From positions 77,627,452 through 77,691,451 of the forward strand of contig CM040424.1 in NCBI GenBank assembly GCA_022702705.1: 64,000 nt of DNA. The letters run 5' to 3'. A program made the position numbers and the translations under genes. The notes under the pieces were generated by a model. That model had not been told where the DNA came from, did no database searches, and saw nothing but the letters and a program-made list of their open reading frames with translations. Positions 33,576 to 46,274 of the stretch are shown here, piece by piece (the first letter of the stretch is position 1; every line of letters starts with the position of its first letter). This DNA is from Papilionanthe hookeriana x Papilionanthe teres. Its lineage: Eukaryota > Streptophyta > Magnoliopsida > Asparagales > Orchidaceae.

Positions 33576-36500
33576 GGATGGGAAGAGGAGAGAAAGGAAT
33601 GAAAGCGTTGTGGAGTGTCTCAGGTGAAGGTAGCGACGGTATTTATCATATTTCACTCTTATGTGTTGAATTATTATTAACTTTTTAGGCATATAAATAA
33701 TTATTTTATTTAATAATTTGGGGGTCTATTTCTATACTAGTCACATCCTCTAATTCTTTCATAATGTCTTTAATCTATGTGTTATCGATAGGATATTATT
33801 AAGAACTCTATAATGATCTAGAAAGTAGTCATTATACAAGTTGTTTGAAGTGTCCATTAATAAGATCCTTTCAAGAGCATTAATAACACCATGGTGAGAT
33901 TTGTAGTCTTAAGAGTAGGCTCATGTTCAATTATTATATTAGGAGCATAAATTTGATCGTATGTGACTTCTTAATAAAAACCATCTACATAGAGGCAACA
34001 ATCATAGTCTCTTGCAAATGCAATGCAAATAGAATAGAGGTTGATGGACATTACACAATGTTTATACTAATGAACAATGAAGAAGAGGAAAGCTCGCTAC
34101 ATTTGCCATATGGCCTATATCATCCATTATCAATGGTGGAGGCCATGAAAGAGACATTAAAACATGAGAGCCAACGCTCCCCACCATGATGCAAAACATG
34201 CATCATAATGAAGTGTGGTGAATGAATCTTTGATTATATTATAGTCATTCACATCCGTGATAAATATTAGAGGGACGAAAAGTTTAAAAGCATTTTAGAT
34301 GTAGGATTATAATTTGTCTTCATTTTAGACGGATTTTAATTTATCATTATCGTTGAGGGATAATTTAACTTGTTTCTAGAGAAATGATAAAACGGAAACA
34401 AATATGTGTGTTTTCATGCCATTTGATGACTTGAAATATATTGGACTTTAAACTTTCAAGCCCTCAGGTTCATCGTGTCAGTAGAAGTCTTTATTCGCTA
34501 ATTAATCTTGATAAAAAATATATTAAAGTTGGAAAACTTTGATAATAAAGGGGACATAATTAGGTGTTGGGATGACAATAAGTATCTAGAAAATGTAAGA
34601 ACATTAAGGTAGCAGTTTAGAGATTCTAGAATCATTCAAAGCTTCAAATCTTTTCATGCTTCTCAAATAGTCGAAGTTGATAAATATATAAAAAGTGTGG
34701 AGAACGAAGGTCAAATATTTTAAAGGTGCTAATTAAATCTTTATTTGGAACTATGTTGAGAATTTTCTTGTCCTTATCAATAATAAGCAAGCCAAAGTTT
34801 ATCTTGCATAATCAAATAATATTTAATGATTCCACACATAAGCTAACTTAACTGACCTACCTGAGTCATGGTGAACCATGCAACTGATTTATTGCTATGG
34901 CTCAATAGCAATATGATAATGACCAGTAATAACAAAATTATCGATGGAAGAATGAGATACTATTCTAAATCTCTTAACATAAATTGAGCTAAGAGAAAAT
35001 TTGATGGTCAAAACTTTTGAAATAAGAGTTACATCATGAGTCATGTTTTTATGTTACAAAAAAAGACAATGTTTAAGCGCTAGCTTGATATCAAATTGTC
35101 TAGCATGATGAGTGCAATATGGTGTTATTGATGATTTGCGAATTAATGTTTATCCAAGTTACCATTATTTTCATAAAATATAAGGTTCAAATTTAGGGCA
35201 TCTAAAAAATAGTGATTAAACTTGGTCATCTTTTAGACTTAATATTTATTTTCTTTATGGCAATTCAATGGGCAAAGCAATTTGCAATTTCATAGCATAT
35301 TGAGTTTACAACAGCTTAATGAAGTAAAAGTATGAGGAATGGATTTCGAAGGTTGATCCACACGTCACTCATCATGGTGGGCGAGCAAAGGACTTTCACC
35401 ACCCAATTCGACAATGGTTGCGAGCCAATACCAACCCCATGACGGCCCTTTGCATGTGATTCCACTTGTGGAAGAAGAAAGCGGTCCTATTAACCGTATG
35501 CTAGGTCGAAATCACATAATTTTATACATTTTCGATTTGTCTTATCAAATCAAATTATTTTTATCATCACTTTAGCTCAAGTATTTGTCAGTATTTTTGC
35601 CAAATTAAATCTTAATTTTTTCTTATCTATTTATTTACTGTTTTGATACTTGAAAAATTCACCAAAATATTTTGATAATTTTGTTTTGCTCTATTGCAAA
35701 CAAGCAATGTACTAAACTTAATAAATCAACATTCCAAAACTTCAAGCTCAATTAATTATAAGAAAAGGAAAAGATGTAAAAAACATTAACATTTGGAAAG
35801 AATATGAATATCCCTTTATAACATTAAAATAACACTAAAAATTAACATTTATAAATCTAACTCTCGCGATTCTTTCTAACTAACAAATCGATGCATTTAT
35901 GCATGCTAAGCTCAAAAACATCGGTAATTTGATAAAATTGAAAAGTATAGACTGAGATCCCATCGTGAATTTTGATATTCGAGTGAGAATTTAAAAAATA
36001 GACCGAAGAGGGCACTAAATTTGTAAATAATAATGTTTCAATGCTATATATTTAATTGCCCCAAAAAAAACAGCAAAACAAAAACTTGAACTCAAAAATA
36101 TTTCTCTTAATTTAGATTTATATTGCATCACCTAAAAGAAAGTTAATAGAGAAAGTGCTCGAGTGATTTCAGAAGAGTACTATGGAAGGACAGAGAATAT
36201 TACTATAGCAAATGTTAGTTTAGCAAAGCAACTCACCTGAAAATTGTTCTCATCATTTTATGCGTTTCAGGCCGCATATATTATATATATTTGCCCATAA
36301 ATGTCCATCATATTTGTTCGGTATTAAATTTTTATTGCTCAGAAATGATTCGATTAAATAGCTTTAACATATGTTCCCTATTTCACATCTAATTAAAAAT
36401 TTTATTTATGAACTATCAAAAAAAGAAAAAATAAAAATCGTGCTTACGAATGACATAATAGTTGAGGGTGTAATCTTTAGTATAAAATTGCTGATTCGAA

Positions 36501-37128
36501 TTGTGTATATTACTCTTTGGGCTCAATTTCAACGAAAAAAGAGCTATCAATATTTTTTTCTTTAACTCAGGCATATGCTTATCAATATTTTTTTCTTTAA
36601 CTCGAGCATGTAATTTCTTTACTAAATATTGTACTTGAAGTTATCAAATAGAAAAAGAAGTATCAAAATGATCATTTGAATACTTATATAGTGTCATTTT
36701 AGAGTCCGTTTGAGATAGTATTGTGGTTTCGGGATACCAGAGTAATGTTCTGACTATGTTAATGCTAAACGCGACTCACGTGTCTAATGTGGTTCGTTCC
36801 GCAACTAACGTGTAGTTCTAGATAATCCACTGCAAGAGGCGGACGTTGAGAGAAACTGTGGATTTAGACAATTAGTGCGTTTTCGAAATGCTTGTCTGGA
36901 CTTACAGTTACATTCAGACGTAAACCTTAATCTCAGAGGTATTTAGCATAAACCAAGATTTAAGTTAAAAAGGATTTAATAAATTAATATTTATCAAATC
37001 AAGACGCTATTAAATCTAGAGTAATGTAATGTTTGGTTCAGTTAATTTGAGACAAAAAAAACTCAATTATTTTGAGACTAAATTTCGATGTGGATATGGA
37101 CAATTAAATTTTTAATAGAGTTGTTATG
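33576..37128. other. Upstream region of murE and unrecognised AT-rich DNA
   Basis: The first ~100 bp left of the gene start on the minus strand contain a weak TATA-like GATAAATA near 33,640. Beyond that no gene was recognised. The 88-codon ORF at 33,923 and short plus-strand stretches near 34,560 have no motif I can name. A ~24-bp direct repeat (TATCAATATTTTTTTC...) recurs at 36,545 and 36,580. Confidence 0.4.
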
Positions 37129-37152
37129 TTTTTTTTTTTTTTTTTTTTTTTT
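37129..37152 (+). repeat. Poly-T run (24)
   Basis: Uninterrupted T homopolymer adjoining a family P MITE. Confidence 0.9.
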
Positions 37153-37353
37153 AAATTCCTTTGTATTTACATAACAAATAAACTTCAATTTCTCGCACAC
37201 AAACCACTTTAGCTATTCATTAAAAAGGGTGTTAAAAGTAAAAATGCATTTTTAATATTTCACAAAAAATTTGGGTGGTAGAAATGTAAAAAGTAAAATT
37301 TAGGTGTCAACTACGTTGATGAATAGGAATTGGGTGGTATGTATGTAAATGCT
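37153..37353. mobile_element. Degraded family P MITE
   Basis: The right arm GAATTGGGTGGTATGTATG followed by TAAATGC is well preserved, and the inner block AAATTTAGGTGTC is present. The left arm (TTCCTTTGTATTTACATAAC) is partial. Confidence 0.55.
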
Positions 37354-40300
37354 ACTAATTGAAAATTACATTACGGATGAATCTAGCTGTTGTCAAAGGC
37401 AATTATTATTATCATTATTATTATTATTTGAGTCATACGAAGAGCACTTCCTCCTTTACCAAATCATGTTTCTCGAACTATCAAAACTGATATATTTACC
37501 CGTGCCACGATAAAACTATTGAGAATTCGATGAAAATATGAGTTGGGATTTTATCATGAATTTTGATATTTAAGAAATTAAAAAATGAATGAAAGAGGAT
37601 GGTTGATTTTCAGGGGGGTCTTTATGTAATTATTGCCCCAATAAAGAAATGCCCACATTATGCAAAAAAACAAAATAAATAAATAAATAATTACTCAGAA
37701 AGTTGAAATAATTGTAAATTTAGAAAAGTGCCATAAGAGCATCAACGCAGCCCTCTAATTGTTTTAGGTATCTCATCATATAAAACGAGAATAATTAAGT
37801 GGCTACATAGTTTCTTTGGTTGTGCCCAAAGCTCAACTCATTTCTTTTAATTATTGCAAAACATATAATTGACAAATGTGGGGGAGGAATAGGACTGACT
37901 GATAATAATATGAATTTTTCTACAATTACTAAGTTAATTATTGAATTGTGTAAGGAAATTTCATGGCAAAGTGTACTACATGGTATATGTATAAAAGAAC
38001 CGACCAAATTCCATTATTATCCAAAAATGCTATGCAAAGTTTGTTATATGGACCTCTAAGAAAATATTAGACTTCTTAAGAAAAATTCTATAGCTATTAA
38101 AAACATTTTAAGTGAATCTTATCTTCTTAGTTAAAAACAAAAGGAAAGATTCATAGGAAAGTTCTGCAAATTAGCACCATGTAGGAAGTTGAACTATTTT
38201 CAAAATAAATTTGTGTTCTTATTAAATGCCTAAAATGGTCTCTAATAATAGGCTGACTAGACCAAATGGGTGAGTATGAAGACTTCTCCCTTGTTATGCA
38301 ACACAAAGTTGTTGCCTAAGGTCTCGCCCTTGTTTAAATATGTTGTTATTGATGGATCGTGCTATAGGTAATTCTAATAATCATTGCCATTCTCTAATGA
38401 TTCCGAATGCTTTATTCCTCGAAGTGACGAGTTTTCAGCTAAGAAATAATCCTCAAGGAATCCTAATATTTTTATTATAATAAGCATGCTTCATAATTAG
38501 TGAATTTAATTAATATCAGAACCACTGCTCAATCATCATCCCCGGCATCTAAGACTCCTCATGTAGGGCATGCACACATTCCTTGACGCTACCAACCTTT
38601 TTTTGAATATGTTTACAATTGATTCTCCATTTTCTTGTCAAGCAAATTTCAATAAGCGCAGTTTATAGCATTCATAGGTACAAGCTTGATGCCTCAACGT
38701 AATCTTAATGGCCTCCAATGAGGCGCTTCTATTGATATCTTCTTTTAAATTCTATGTTATGGCACCTAAACCATACAACCCAACCTCAACTCATCTTCCT
38801 AACTAGGATCTGGCTCCATTTCGAGGATTGCACTATCAAGTTAAGTTTACTATGTGAACCTAACTACATTGCTGGAATAGGAGAACATCCTCAAATCTAT
38901 CCCAAAATCAAAACATAGACTAGTTGGGCCAAACCCTACATTGGCTTAAGGCTAAAGATTAACCTCACATCCTAATTGGGAAGCTCAGCAACTAGGATAA
39001 TTCACTATTGGCCTAAAACTCTCCCGAGATCAACGACCAACGAGTTGACATAGTCTCAACCCACTGGATCAAGATCCCTCATCTTTCCCCTTTGCGTCGG
39101 ACTCTAGTAACATGCTAGGTAGCATTTACTTCTCTATTTCTCCCATTCCAAGTAAACCAACGCCATCTCAATTGAGGTGATAGCATCTACCTTTCTTCCA
39201 AGCAACTCTATGCATCACCTTTATTCCAAGCAACTCTCACCACCACCATCTCAATTGGTGCTATGCATCACCTTTCTTCCAACCAACTCTATGCGCCTTC
39301 ATTCCAAGCTACTCTCACCACTACCATCTACTTCTCTAACTAGCTCCTTACGACCCCTAAGCAAAGAGCCTCACTAGCACCCCCATCATCAACTCTACCA
39401 GGCATCATCCCTGTTAGTGCCATCCAAGGATCATCTCGAAGAACCCATCTCTTCGCAATGCCTCAAAAATTTATAATATTACAAAATTACCCTTCTCAAC
39501 AACTTTTGTGAGAACTCGTCCCTTCTTAGCTTCTTATCCCAAGAGCTCTCATCCATTCCACCCCTAGTCAAAAATTTATACTCAAAAGTTTCCCTTCTCA
39601 AATACTTCTCTCAATGAGTACCCCATTCTAGGCGCATTGTTATCATCCTCTCCTGAGAAGGCATCCTCAATAACATTATGATCCGTCTTTGGCCATCATC
39701 TTAGCAACTAGGAGCCATCTCACCTTATATATTTTGACCAACAAAACCTTTAGTTTGTACCAGCTCGCATTGTCAACATTAGCAGATAATTTCTCGGTGC
39801 CCAGTACTGATTTCTCAATGAAATCTCCTTGTCTCCTCACTCCTCATATAGCTAACAACAGCTTGTCTAAGTGCTAGTATCGGCTTCTCAGTGCCATCTC
39901 TTCTTTTTGGTCATTCATTGACAAACCTCTATTTTTAAGACTTGCCTAATCATTATGAGTGTTTGGATTGATTTCCTACAAATTGATGATGCTGACAACT
40001 GCCTAACCATTTAGACTTGCTTGTGAATATTAGGGTCTAACACTATTTCTTTTTTCCAACCTTCAAACTAAATATTTTACATTGATTGAGCAGCATAAAA
40101 CATTAAAGAAGTTCATAGACTTCCATTGTTTAGAACTCAGTCAACTAATATAACGTATAAAAATAGACGACTTCTACAGTAATTGAATGATAGAGTATCT
40201 TTTGGATTTTATTCGAGTTGATTTACTCTTCACCAAATGCCCAAAATAAAATATTGATGCTGAAGAAAGCTTCTACTTAGGTAAATGCTATGCTGCATAA

Positions 40301-40700
40301 ATCATAGCTCAAAAAACAATCTTCATTAACATTATACTTATAATGTTATTAATACAATTCTAAAGACTGTTAACAACTTTATGTTAATATTATTCTGGTG
40401 ATTAATATAATCATGATGACTGTTTAGCATAGCTTTAATAACATGATACTAACGGCTACAAGATAATTTTTAAAAAATAACCTTGCCTTAGAACGGGATA
40501 ACAAAACTTTTGATGCAATATGAGCACAAATGAAGTCATGATTCTCCTGTGTCCACCAATGCGAGCATAGCGAAGCCTGCTAGGAAAAGACAACAGCAAA
40601 ATTGAGTGTGAGTGAAGAGAGGAGTTTATGACAAACATTCATGAGCAGTTCGAAGAAACATTTAGAGATATTTCTCCCAAAAAAATAATAATAATAATAA
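37354..40700. other. Unrecognised DNA
   Basis: No gene or known element recognised. 39,180-39,330 is CT/CA-rich with overlapping short direct repeats of the type CTATGCATCACCTTTCTTCCAA. ORFs of 60-79 codons have no motif. Confidence 0.4.
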
Positions 40701-40705
40701 ATAAA

Positions 40706-40937
40706 GGGGAATTTCATACATACCACACAATTCTTAACATATTTATATATCTCACACCCAAAAATTGATATTTACATTTATAACACTTTGGCGTCAAAAC
40801 TTATGCATGAAGGGTATATTTCACTTTTAAGAAGATGTTGATGGATACTTTTTATGTGACAATAAAGATCCGAGTATATGCATGTACATATGAATGTTTA
40901 GGTGTTAGATATGTAAATAAATAATAAGACATACAAG
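40706..40937. mobile_element. Near-palindromic MITE, family P
   Basis: Starts GGGGAATTTCATACATACCA and contains ACACCCAAAAATTGAT, TTATGCATGAAGGG and TTAGGTGTTAGATATGTAAA. The right arm (AATAAGACATACAAG) is decayed. Confidence 0.65.
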
Positions 40938-42357
40938 TTAAATTTCTTCTTCAATTCTGATAAAGCGTATTGTCATTGAAATTAAAAAAAAAAGAAACCT
41001 TACTTTTCAAATTCTTTCAGGAAATAGGCTCGATTTTTGCTAGGAACCTAAGATCAAGTTCCAAATTGACAAAACTTCACTAATTAACTTTCCTTCTATC
41101 TTAATGATTCTAATTTGCAGAAAAGCGCAAACACACACACACACACACACACAGAGAATAAATTCAGGAGGGTCATCTCTTACCACCATACCAAGCAATC
41201 ACCAAGCATGTTGCATGAAAACGAGAATTTGGTTCAATTGTAAGTGCCAAGCGATGAGCAATACTGGAGAATGAAACAATGGATTAAAGTCAAAATGTTG
41301 AAAGCTAAAAAGAGCATTGGTTGTAAATAATGAGCAGAAAGTAAAATCAGGTGAAGTTTACACAACTAATTTATAGTCCTATGTGGATTCCAAAAATTGG
41401 GGTCCAAATCTTCTAAGAGAGTTGGTTACAAGTCAAATTTTCAGGGGTATAGTGAATTTTAGATAAGATGTTACTCAGAAAATTTACTGTCAACTTCCCA
41501 AGAATTTATAATATTATTCTAGGTTTCTCATAAGCGCAATCTTCTATGGTTAAGTATTCCCTCTCGATCACATAAGAAAACTTTTGATTAAAAATAGTTG
41601 GTAAGTAACAAATACTTAGTGTATGATAGCAACAATTTTAAATTTAGGTTGAGGAAATTTACCACTACTAATTTAAAATTGGTAGTGAGGAGAGTGATGA
41701 CACATCCGATCAAAATCCTATGTTTCTGTCATTTTGGATTATAACAGACATTGGCCTATTTAATCAAATAAATTTTATTAGCAATTATGGGTTGATTCAA
41801 ACAAGAGAAACTTAGATGCTTAAGGTGGATGTTTTGTCTAAGAGAATAAATTCAAGTTGATAATTGCTACCATAAAATTTTGTGGCCTAAAGTATACTAT
41901 AATTCAGCGTTATTCAAAGAATTTGATACCTTATAGTTTTGGCCATGATCAAAATTTATGATAACATTTTGTGGTAAACCATCTAATAAAAAAAGCCCCA
42001 GTTCTAGCTTACCTCTCTAGCATTATTTGGTGGTAATGCTACCATTTTATAGGACACATCATGTCCTTACTAGCATAAGACTTTTTTAAGTGATCATAGA
42101 AATGCGCATAATATTGATATTAACTCTTCGTAAGCTTAAACTTCTCATAAAATTGATACCCTCGAAAAATTATTGCAGGGAATGGATGAATATTTAAACT
42201 ATTTAATATTTGTAATTTTTATTTTAGATTTTACATTTTTATTTATATTTGGGCTGAAATAAATTGGTTTAGGATTTGAGAGCTTTTTAAGGAAAAGAAA
42301 AAAACCTCGAATTGAGAAATGTTGCCAGTACAATTGATTTGGAGTTTAAGATTTGGC
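40938..42357. other. Unrecognised DNA with an (AC)11 microsatellite at 41,131-41,152
   Basis: AT-rich. Apart from the AC repeat nothing is recognised on either strand. Confidence 0.45.
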
Positions 42358-42630
42358 ATCTAGGGTTTAGTTTTTATTATTTAGCACTTTGGGTTTAGGG
42401 TTTAAGGTTGTTGGTTTTAGGATTTAGGATGTTGTTGAGAGGTTATGGTTTGGGGTTTAAAGTTTATGGTTTACAAGGTTTAGTGGTTAGTGTTTAAAAT
42501 TTGGGGTTTCGGGTTTAAGATTTAAGGGATTTGGGTAATAAGACTTAGGATTTAGGGTTCAAGTTATTTAGGATTTTTGGGGATTAGAGTTTAGTTTCAA
42601 GCGTTCTTAGCATTTATGGTTTAAAGTATA
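42358..42630 (+). repeat. Degenerate telomere-like TTTAGGG tract
   Basis: About 270 bp dominated by variants of GGTTTAGGGTTTA, such as GGGTTTAGGGTTTAAGG, GGTTTTAGGATTTAGG and GGATTTAGGGTTCAAG. This is close to the plant telomere unit TTTAGGG but with few exact tandem units. Confidence 0.65.
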
Positions 42631-42766
42631 AGGTTTAAATTTGAAAACTGAATTTTATCATATGAATTTGATGAACTCTACTCGCTTGCAAAAGATTTGA
42701 TTAATAATTTGAGTATGATTTTAGTTCACATGAAAATTTAGTGTGCTATAAATCTTGCCGACTCCA

Positions 42767-43290
42767 TGACGCGGGACCTTCCCACAGAAACCTATGTTGC
42801 GTTCCCTGCTACAATACCAGAATGCGTCTATGATCCCTGCTACAGTACCGAGATGTGTCTGCGATCCCTGCTATAGTACCACTAATTGTAGCGGGAGGTC
42901 ACGGCATGGACCGATCTAGAAGATCGGTCGACCCTTCGTTTTACGTGGATTTCCCTCCCATTTGAAGTGGGATCCATTCCTATTTACCCGAAACCTATAA
43001 ATATAGTGTTTCTGTGTTTTAGAGAAATTATTTTGAATTGTGTTTTTGTCAGGATAATTGTTGGCATCAAGGTTTTTCCCTTCTAGGGTTGTATCCAAAG
43101 GCCGGGGTGGTGCTCTGGTTGTAGCTCATTCGAGACGATGATCTCCTTCCAAGGGATTGAGTGGTGCTCCGGCCATAGCTCGTTTTCACAGGGGTATTTA
43201 TCACCGACTTTTCCATCCACCGCGGTCCTCCTCTCATTGTCATCACCACCTTTCTTTGGGAGTCGGAGCCACCAGACAACAACCCTACTA
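42767..43290 (+). repeat. Left LTR (3' part missing)
   Basis: Begins TGACGCGGGACC. Carries a TATAAATATAG box at about 42,998 and ends near ACAACAACCCTAC, where similarity to the right LTR stops. Confidence 0.6.
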
Positions 43291-43579
43291 TGGTACAACA
43301 GCTTTAATAGCTCGATGATGGATAGTTATTTACAAATTGAATGGCTTGAGATTTAATTCGTGAAGATACCCATCCACACACAGTTCCAGATCTAGTTGTG
43401 CCAAAAGATGATAGATAATTATTCTATCAGGATGTACTGTGGAATATCGACACCAACTTGATTGACTTACTAGTAGATTATAATGTTCCCATCTCTTTCA
43501 ACATTATTGATCTGACACTATTCTACAAGGAGCAGAAGCTTTAATAGATGATGTCGAAGCTCCCTTAACTCTAGAAGAC

Positions 43580-44370
43580 TAACGTTGGAGCTTCCCATAT
43601 AAACCCCTATCACATTACCTACTACAGTATTGGAAAGCATCTGCGATCCCTACTACAGTACCACAAATAGCAATGGGAGATTATGGCTTGGACCAGTTCA
43701 AGAAGGTCAGTCGACCCTTTACGTGAATTTCTCTTCTATTTGGAGTGGGATCAATTCCTATTTACCTTAAGTTTATAAATATGTTGTTTTTGTGTATTCG
43801 GGTAATATTTTGAATTGCGTTTCTATTAGGACAGTCATAGGTGTCCAGGTTTTTTCCTTATAGGGTTGTATCCAAAGACGATGTGTGGTACTCCAAGTGT
43901 AGCTCGTTCGGGGTAGTGTTCTCCTTCTAAGGGATCGAGTGGATATCCGGCTTGTAACTCACTCTAGCGGGGGTTCTGATTCGTCCATCCTTCACATAAT
44001 TCCCCTCGTTTCCTCCGCCGCCTTTCTTTGCAGCCAAAACCATCGGACAACATCCCTACAATCGTCCTGCAACTCCAACCGCCAACCACCACATCCTTCA
44101 CCTGCTGCCATTCCTCCTAACCACCTCCCACCGTGTTGCCATTCATTCCAACCGCCGTCTTCGTTGTCCAGCAATCCCCCTCGCTGCTCCAGCCCTCCTT
44201 TTGCTTTCTCGTAATCCCAAGCATTCCATGTCGTTGTCGCCATCATTCCAGCTCGCTGCCACCGTTCCTAGTTGTTTGTTGTTGTTCTAGCCCTCCAAAC
44301 AGTCCCTTCTTGCTGTCTTTCAGCTGAGCAACCTCCATATTTCCCCATTGCAGTTCCCTTTAACTTCCCT
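43580..44370 (+). repeat. Right LTR
   Basis: Starts TAACGTTGGAGC, with TATAAATATG at about 43,771. It extends past the homology end (about 44,060) through a CT-rich part lost from the left LTR. The Pro/Ser-rich ORFs at 43,939-44,327 are by-products of this CT-rich sequence. Confidence 0.55.
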
Positions 44371-45671
44371 TTCTACTTCTTGCATGAAGTAGGATCTAAC
44401 TAATTGGACGAGATTTGCAACCATATCCTATAATAAACCAGTTTACTTGATTTATTTTCAAAATAAGAACTATTTCAACACAATTTTAGTATTAACCCAC
44501 AGAACATTCCTAAGTTATTTGTTAAAGCATTTAGAATTAGTTGGAGCCCATGTGAGTGGATTAAAATTGATTTTGAGCTAACTCATACAGCATTTCTAAG
44601 CTATTGTTAGAGAATTTAAAACTTTAGCTGGAGCACATGCGGATTTTAAATTTCATATGTTTGAATAGCTTAAAAAATTTTATAGATTTCAAAGGCTTGT
44701 GCAACCTTTAAACTATAATGCTGATATAAACTTTAGATCGAGAGATTTTGAAATCTCCTTAGGCAAAAACACTTCAAGAGAAAAAAAAAACTTTTACATA
44801 TTCCAAATCATTGTGTTTGACTTAAAAGATAATCACGAAGTTCATATAAATTTTGAAATTGTTCAAAGCTTAGAAATATTAACAAAAGTATTATGATTTT
44901 GAGCTTTTAAAAAGGGTCGCCTTTTGTCTACTTGCAAATTACAATTGTAGATTTGGTGACAAGTTTTCAAATTTAAAAGCTTCACATTTAATTTATGTTT
45001 CAACCCCTTGAGAACCAATTTATTTGAATTAATTTTTAAACCCTAGGAGCCTAATCTGAAAAGCTCAATTTTAAAATATTTTCAAGTCCTTTGGAGCCTA
45101 AATGTAAAAATTCAATTTCAAATGTTTTCAAGTCCTTTGAGCAAATTTGAAAATGGCAATTTAAATTGATTTTTGAATCTCACGAGCCTATGTTTTAAAA
45201 TGTCCAAATTTTCAAATATATGTTCAATTAATTTAAAATTTTGAGTTATTTCAAATTTAAATAATCAAAAGATCTTGATTTATTTGCAAGTCCAAATCAC
45301 CCAAAATTCAAATTGCCTCCCGACATCAACCCGCGTTAGAGGGCGCTTGAAGCATGTCAGTCTTCTCAACTATCGTAAAAGACTCGTTGGTCAATATTGT
45401 GAGACACTGAGGCCGAGACACAAAACATATATATTTAACCTATGGTCCTAAAAGACACTATAATTTTTTAATGTATCTGCAAAAAAGAGTCAAACCACAG
45501 GCAAACATTTCCCCTAACGGTACTTTTTCTTGAGTGGTACTTAATTCTCAAGAACAAGTACTTGCATTTCCCAGAAGAGTATATAAATCCCATAATTTTA
45601 TTTAAAAAATCAACCGAGTCAATCTCCTCCGATGACACTTATTTCTAAAGAATGGGTACTCGAGCTTCCTC
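44371..45671. other. Unrecognised AT-rich DNA
   Basis: Between 45,000 and 45,250 the phrase TTTTCAAGTCCTTTG.AGC and related A/T-rich words recur in a loose tandem pattern. No gene recognised. Confidence 0.4.
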
Positions 45672-45681
45672 GAATGACTAT

Positions 45682-46264
45682 AACAACAACAACAACAACA
45701 AAGCCTTTATCCAACTAAGTGGAGTCGGCTACATGAATCATTTTTCTCCATTGCGTCCTATTTAGTGTCATATTTTCATTTAATTCTAACAAATTAAGAT
45801 CATTTCTTATGCAATAAGCCCAAGTCTTGCTAGGTCTACCTCTGTCTCTCTTAACATAAGTCGAATATAAAACATTTGTCCTAATCGGATCATCAGATAG
45901 TCGACGTTTAATGTGACCAAACCATCTAAGGCGACTATCTTTAATTTTGTCCGTCACTGGAGCTACACTAACCCTATCACGGATATAGTCATTTCGCATT
46001 TTGTCTCTAAGTGTAAAGCCACTCATCCACCTAATCATTCTCATCTCAGCAACACTTAACTTAGCATTATGCTTCTCTTTTAAAGGCTAACACTCAGCAC
46101 CATAGAGCATTGCAGGTCTCACCACCATCTTATAAAATTTTCCTTTCAGTATAAGCAGTACTTTTCTATCACACAATAGGCCCGACGCATTCCTCCACTT
46201 CAACCAACCAACTTCGGTTCTACTATTAACATCCCCATCTATATCACCATCTAAAGCTTACTTA
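45682..46264 (-). mobile_element. 5'-truncated RTE LINE fragment with target-site duplication (copy C)
   Basis: Minus-strand 3' fragment of the RTE LINE: tail (TTG)n at 45,682-45,700, the terminus GCCGACTCCACTTAGTTGGAT, then post-RT coding remains (46,044-45,715: RMIRWMSGFTLRDKMRNDY, LRWFGHIKRR, RGRPSKTWAYCIRNDLN). It is flanked by the 10-bp direct repeat GAATGACTAT at 45,672-45,681 and 46,265-46,274. About 12 bp between the LINE homology end (46,252) and the repeat are not LINE sequence. Confidence 0.85.
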
Positions 46265-46274
46265 GAATGACTAT

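Larger units (their letters stand above)
42767..44370 (+). mobile_element. Short LTR element, internal region largely deleted
   Basis: Two direct repeats of at least 500 bp lie 813 bp apart, with only ~290 bp between them and no coding capacity. Both repeats share CCTGCTACA.TACC, GACC.AT.T..AGA, TTTACGTG..TTTC, a TATAAATAT box, AGGGTTGTATCCAAAG and GAGTGGT.CTCC. Related to the LTR family at 9.7, 50.0 and 55.1 kb by the GGGTTGTATCC...GTGGTGCTC block. Likely a deletion derivative of a gypsy element. Proper TRIM status is unproven. Confidence 0.65.

Noticed and set aside
36700..36960. MITE beginning GAGTCCGTTTGAGATAG
   Set aside because: The left end resembles known plant MITE ends, but I could not find a matching inverted right end or a target duplication.
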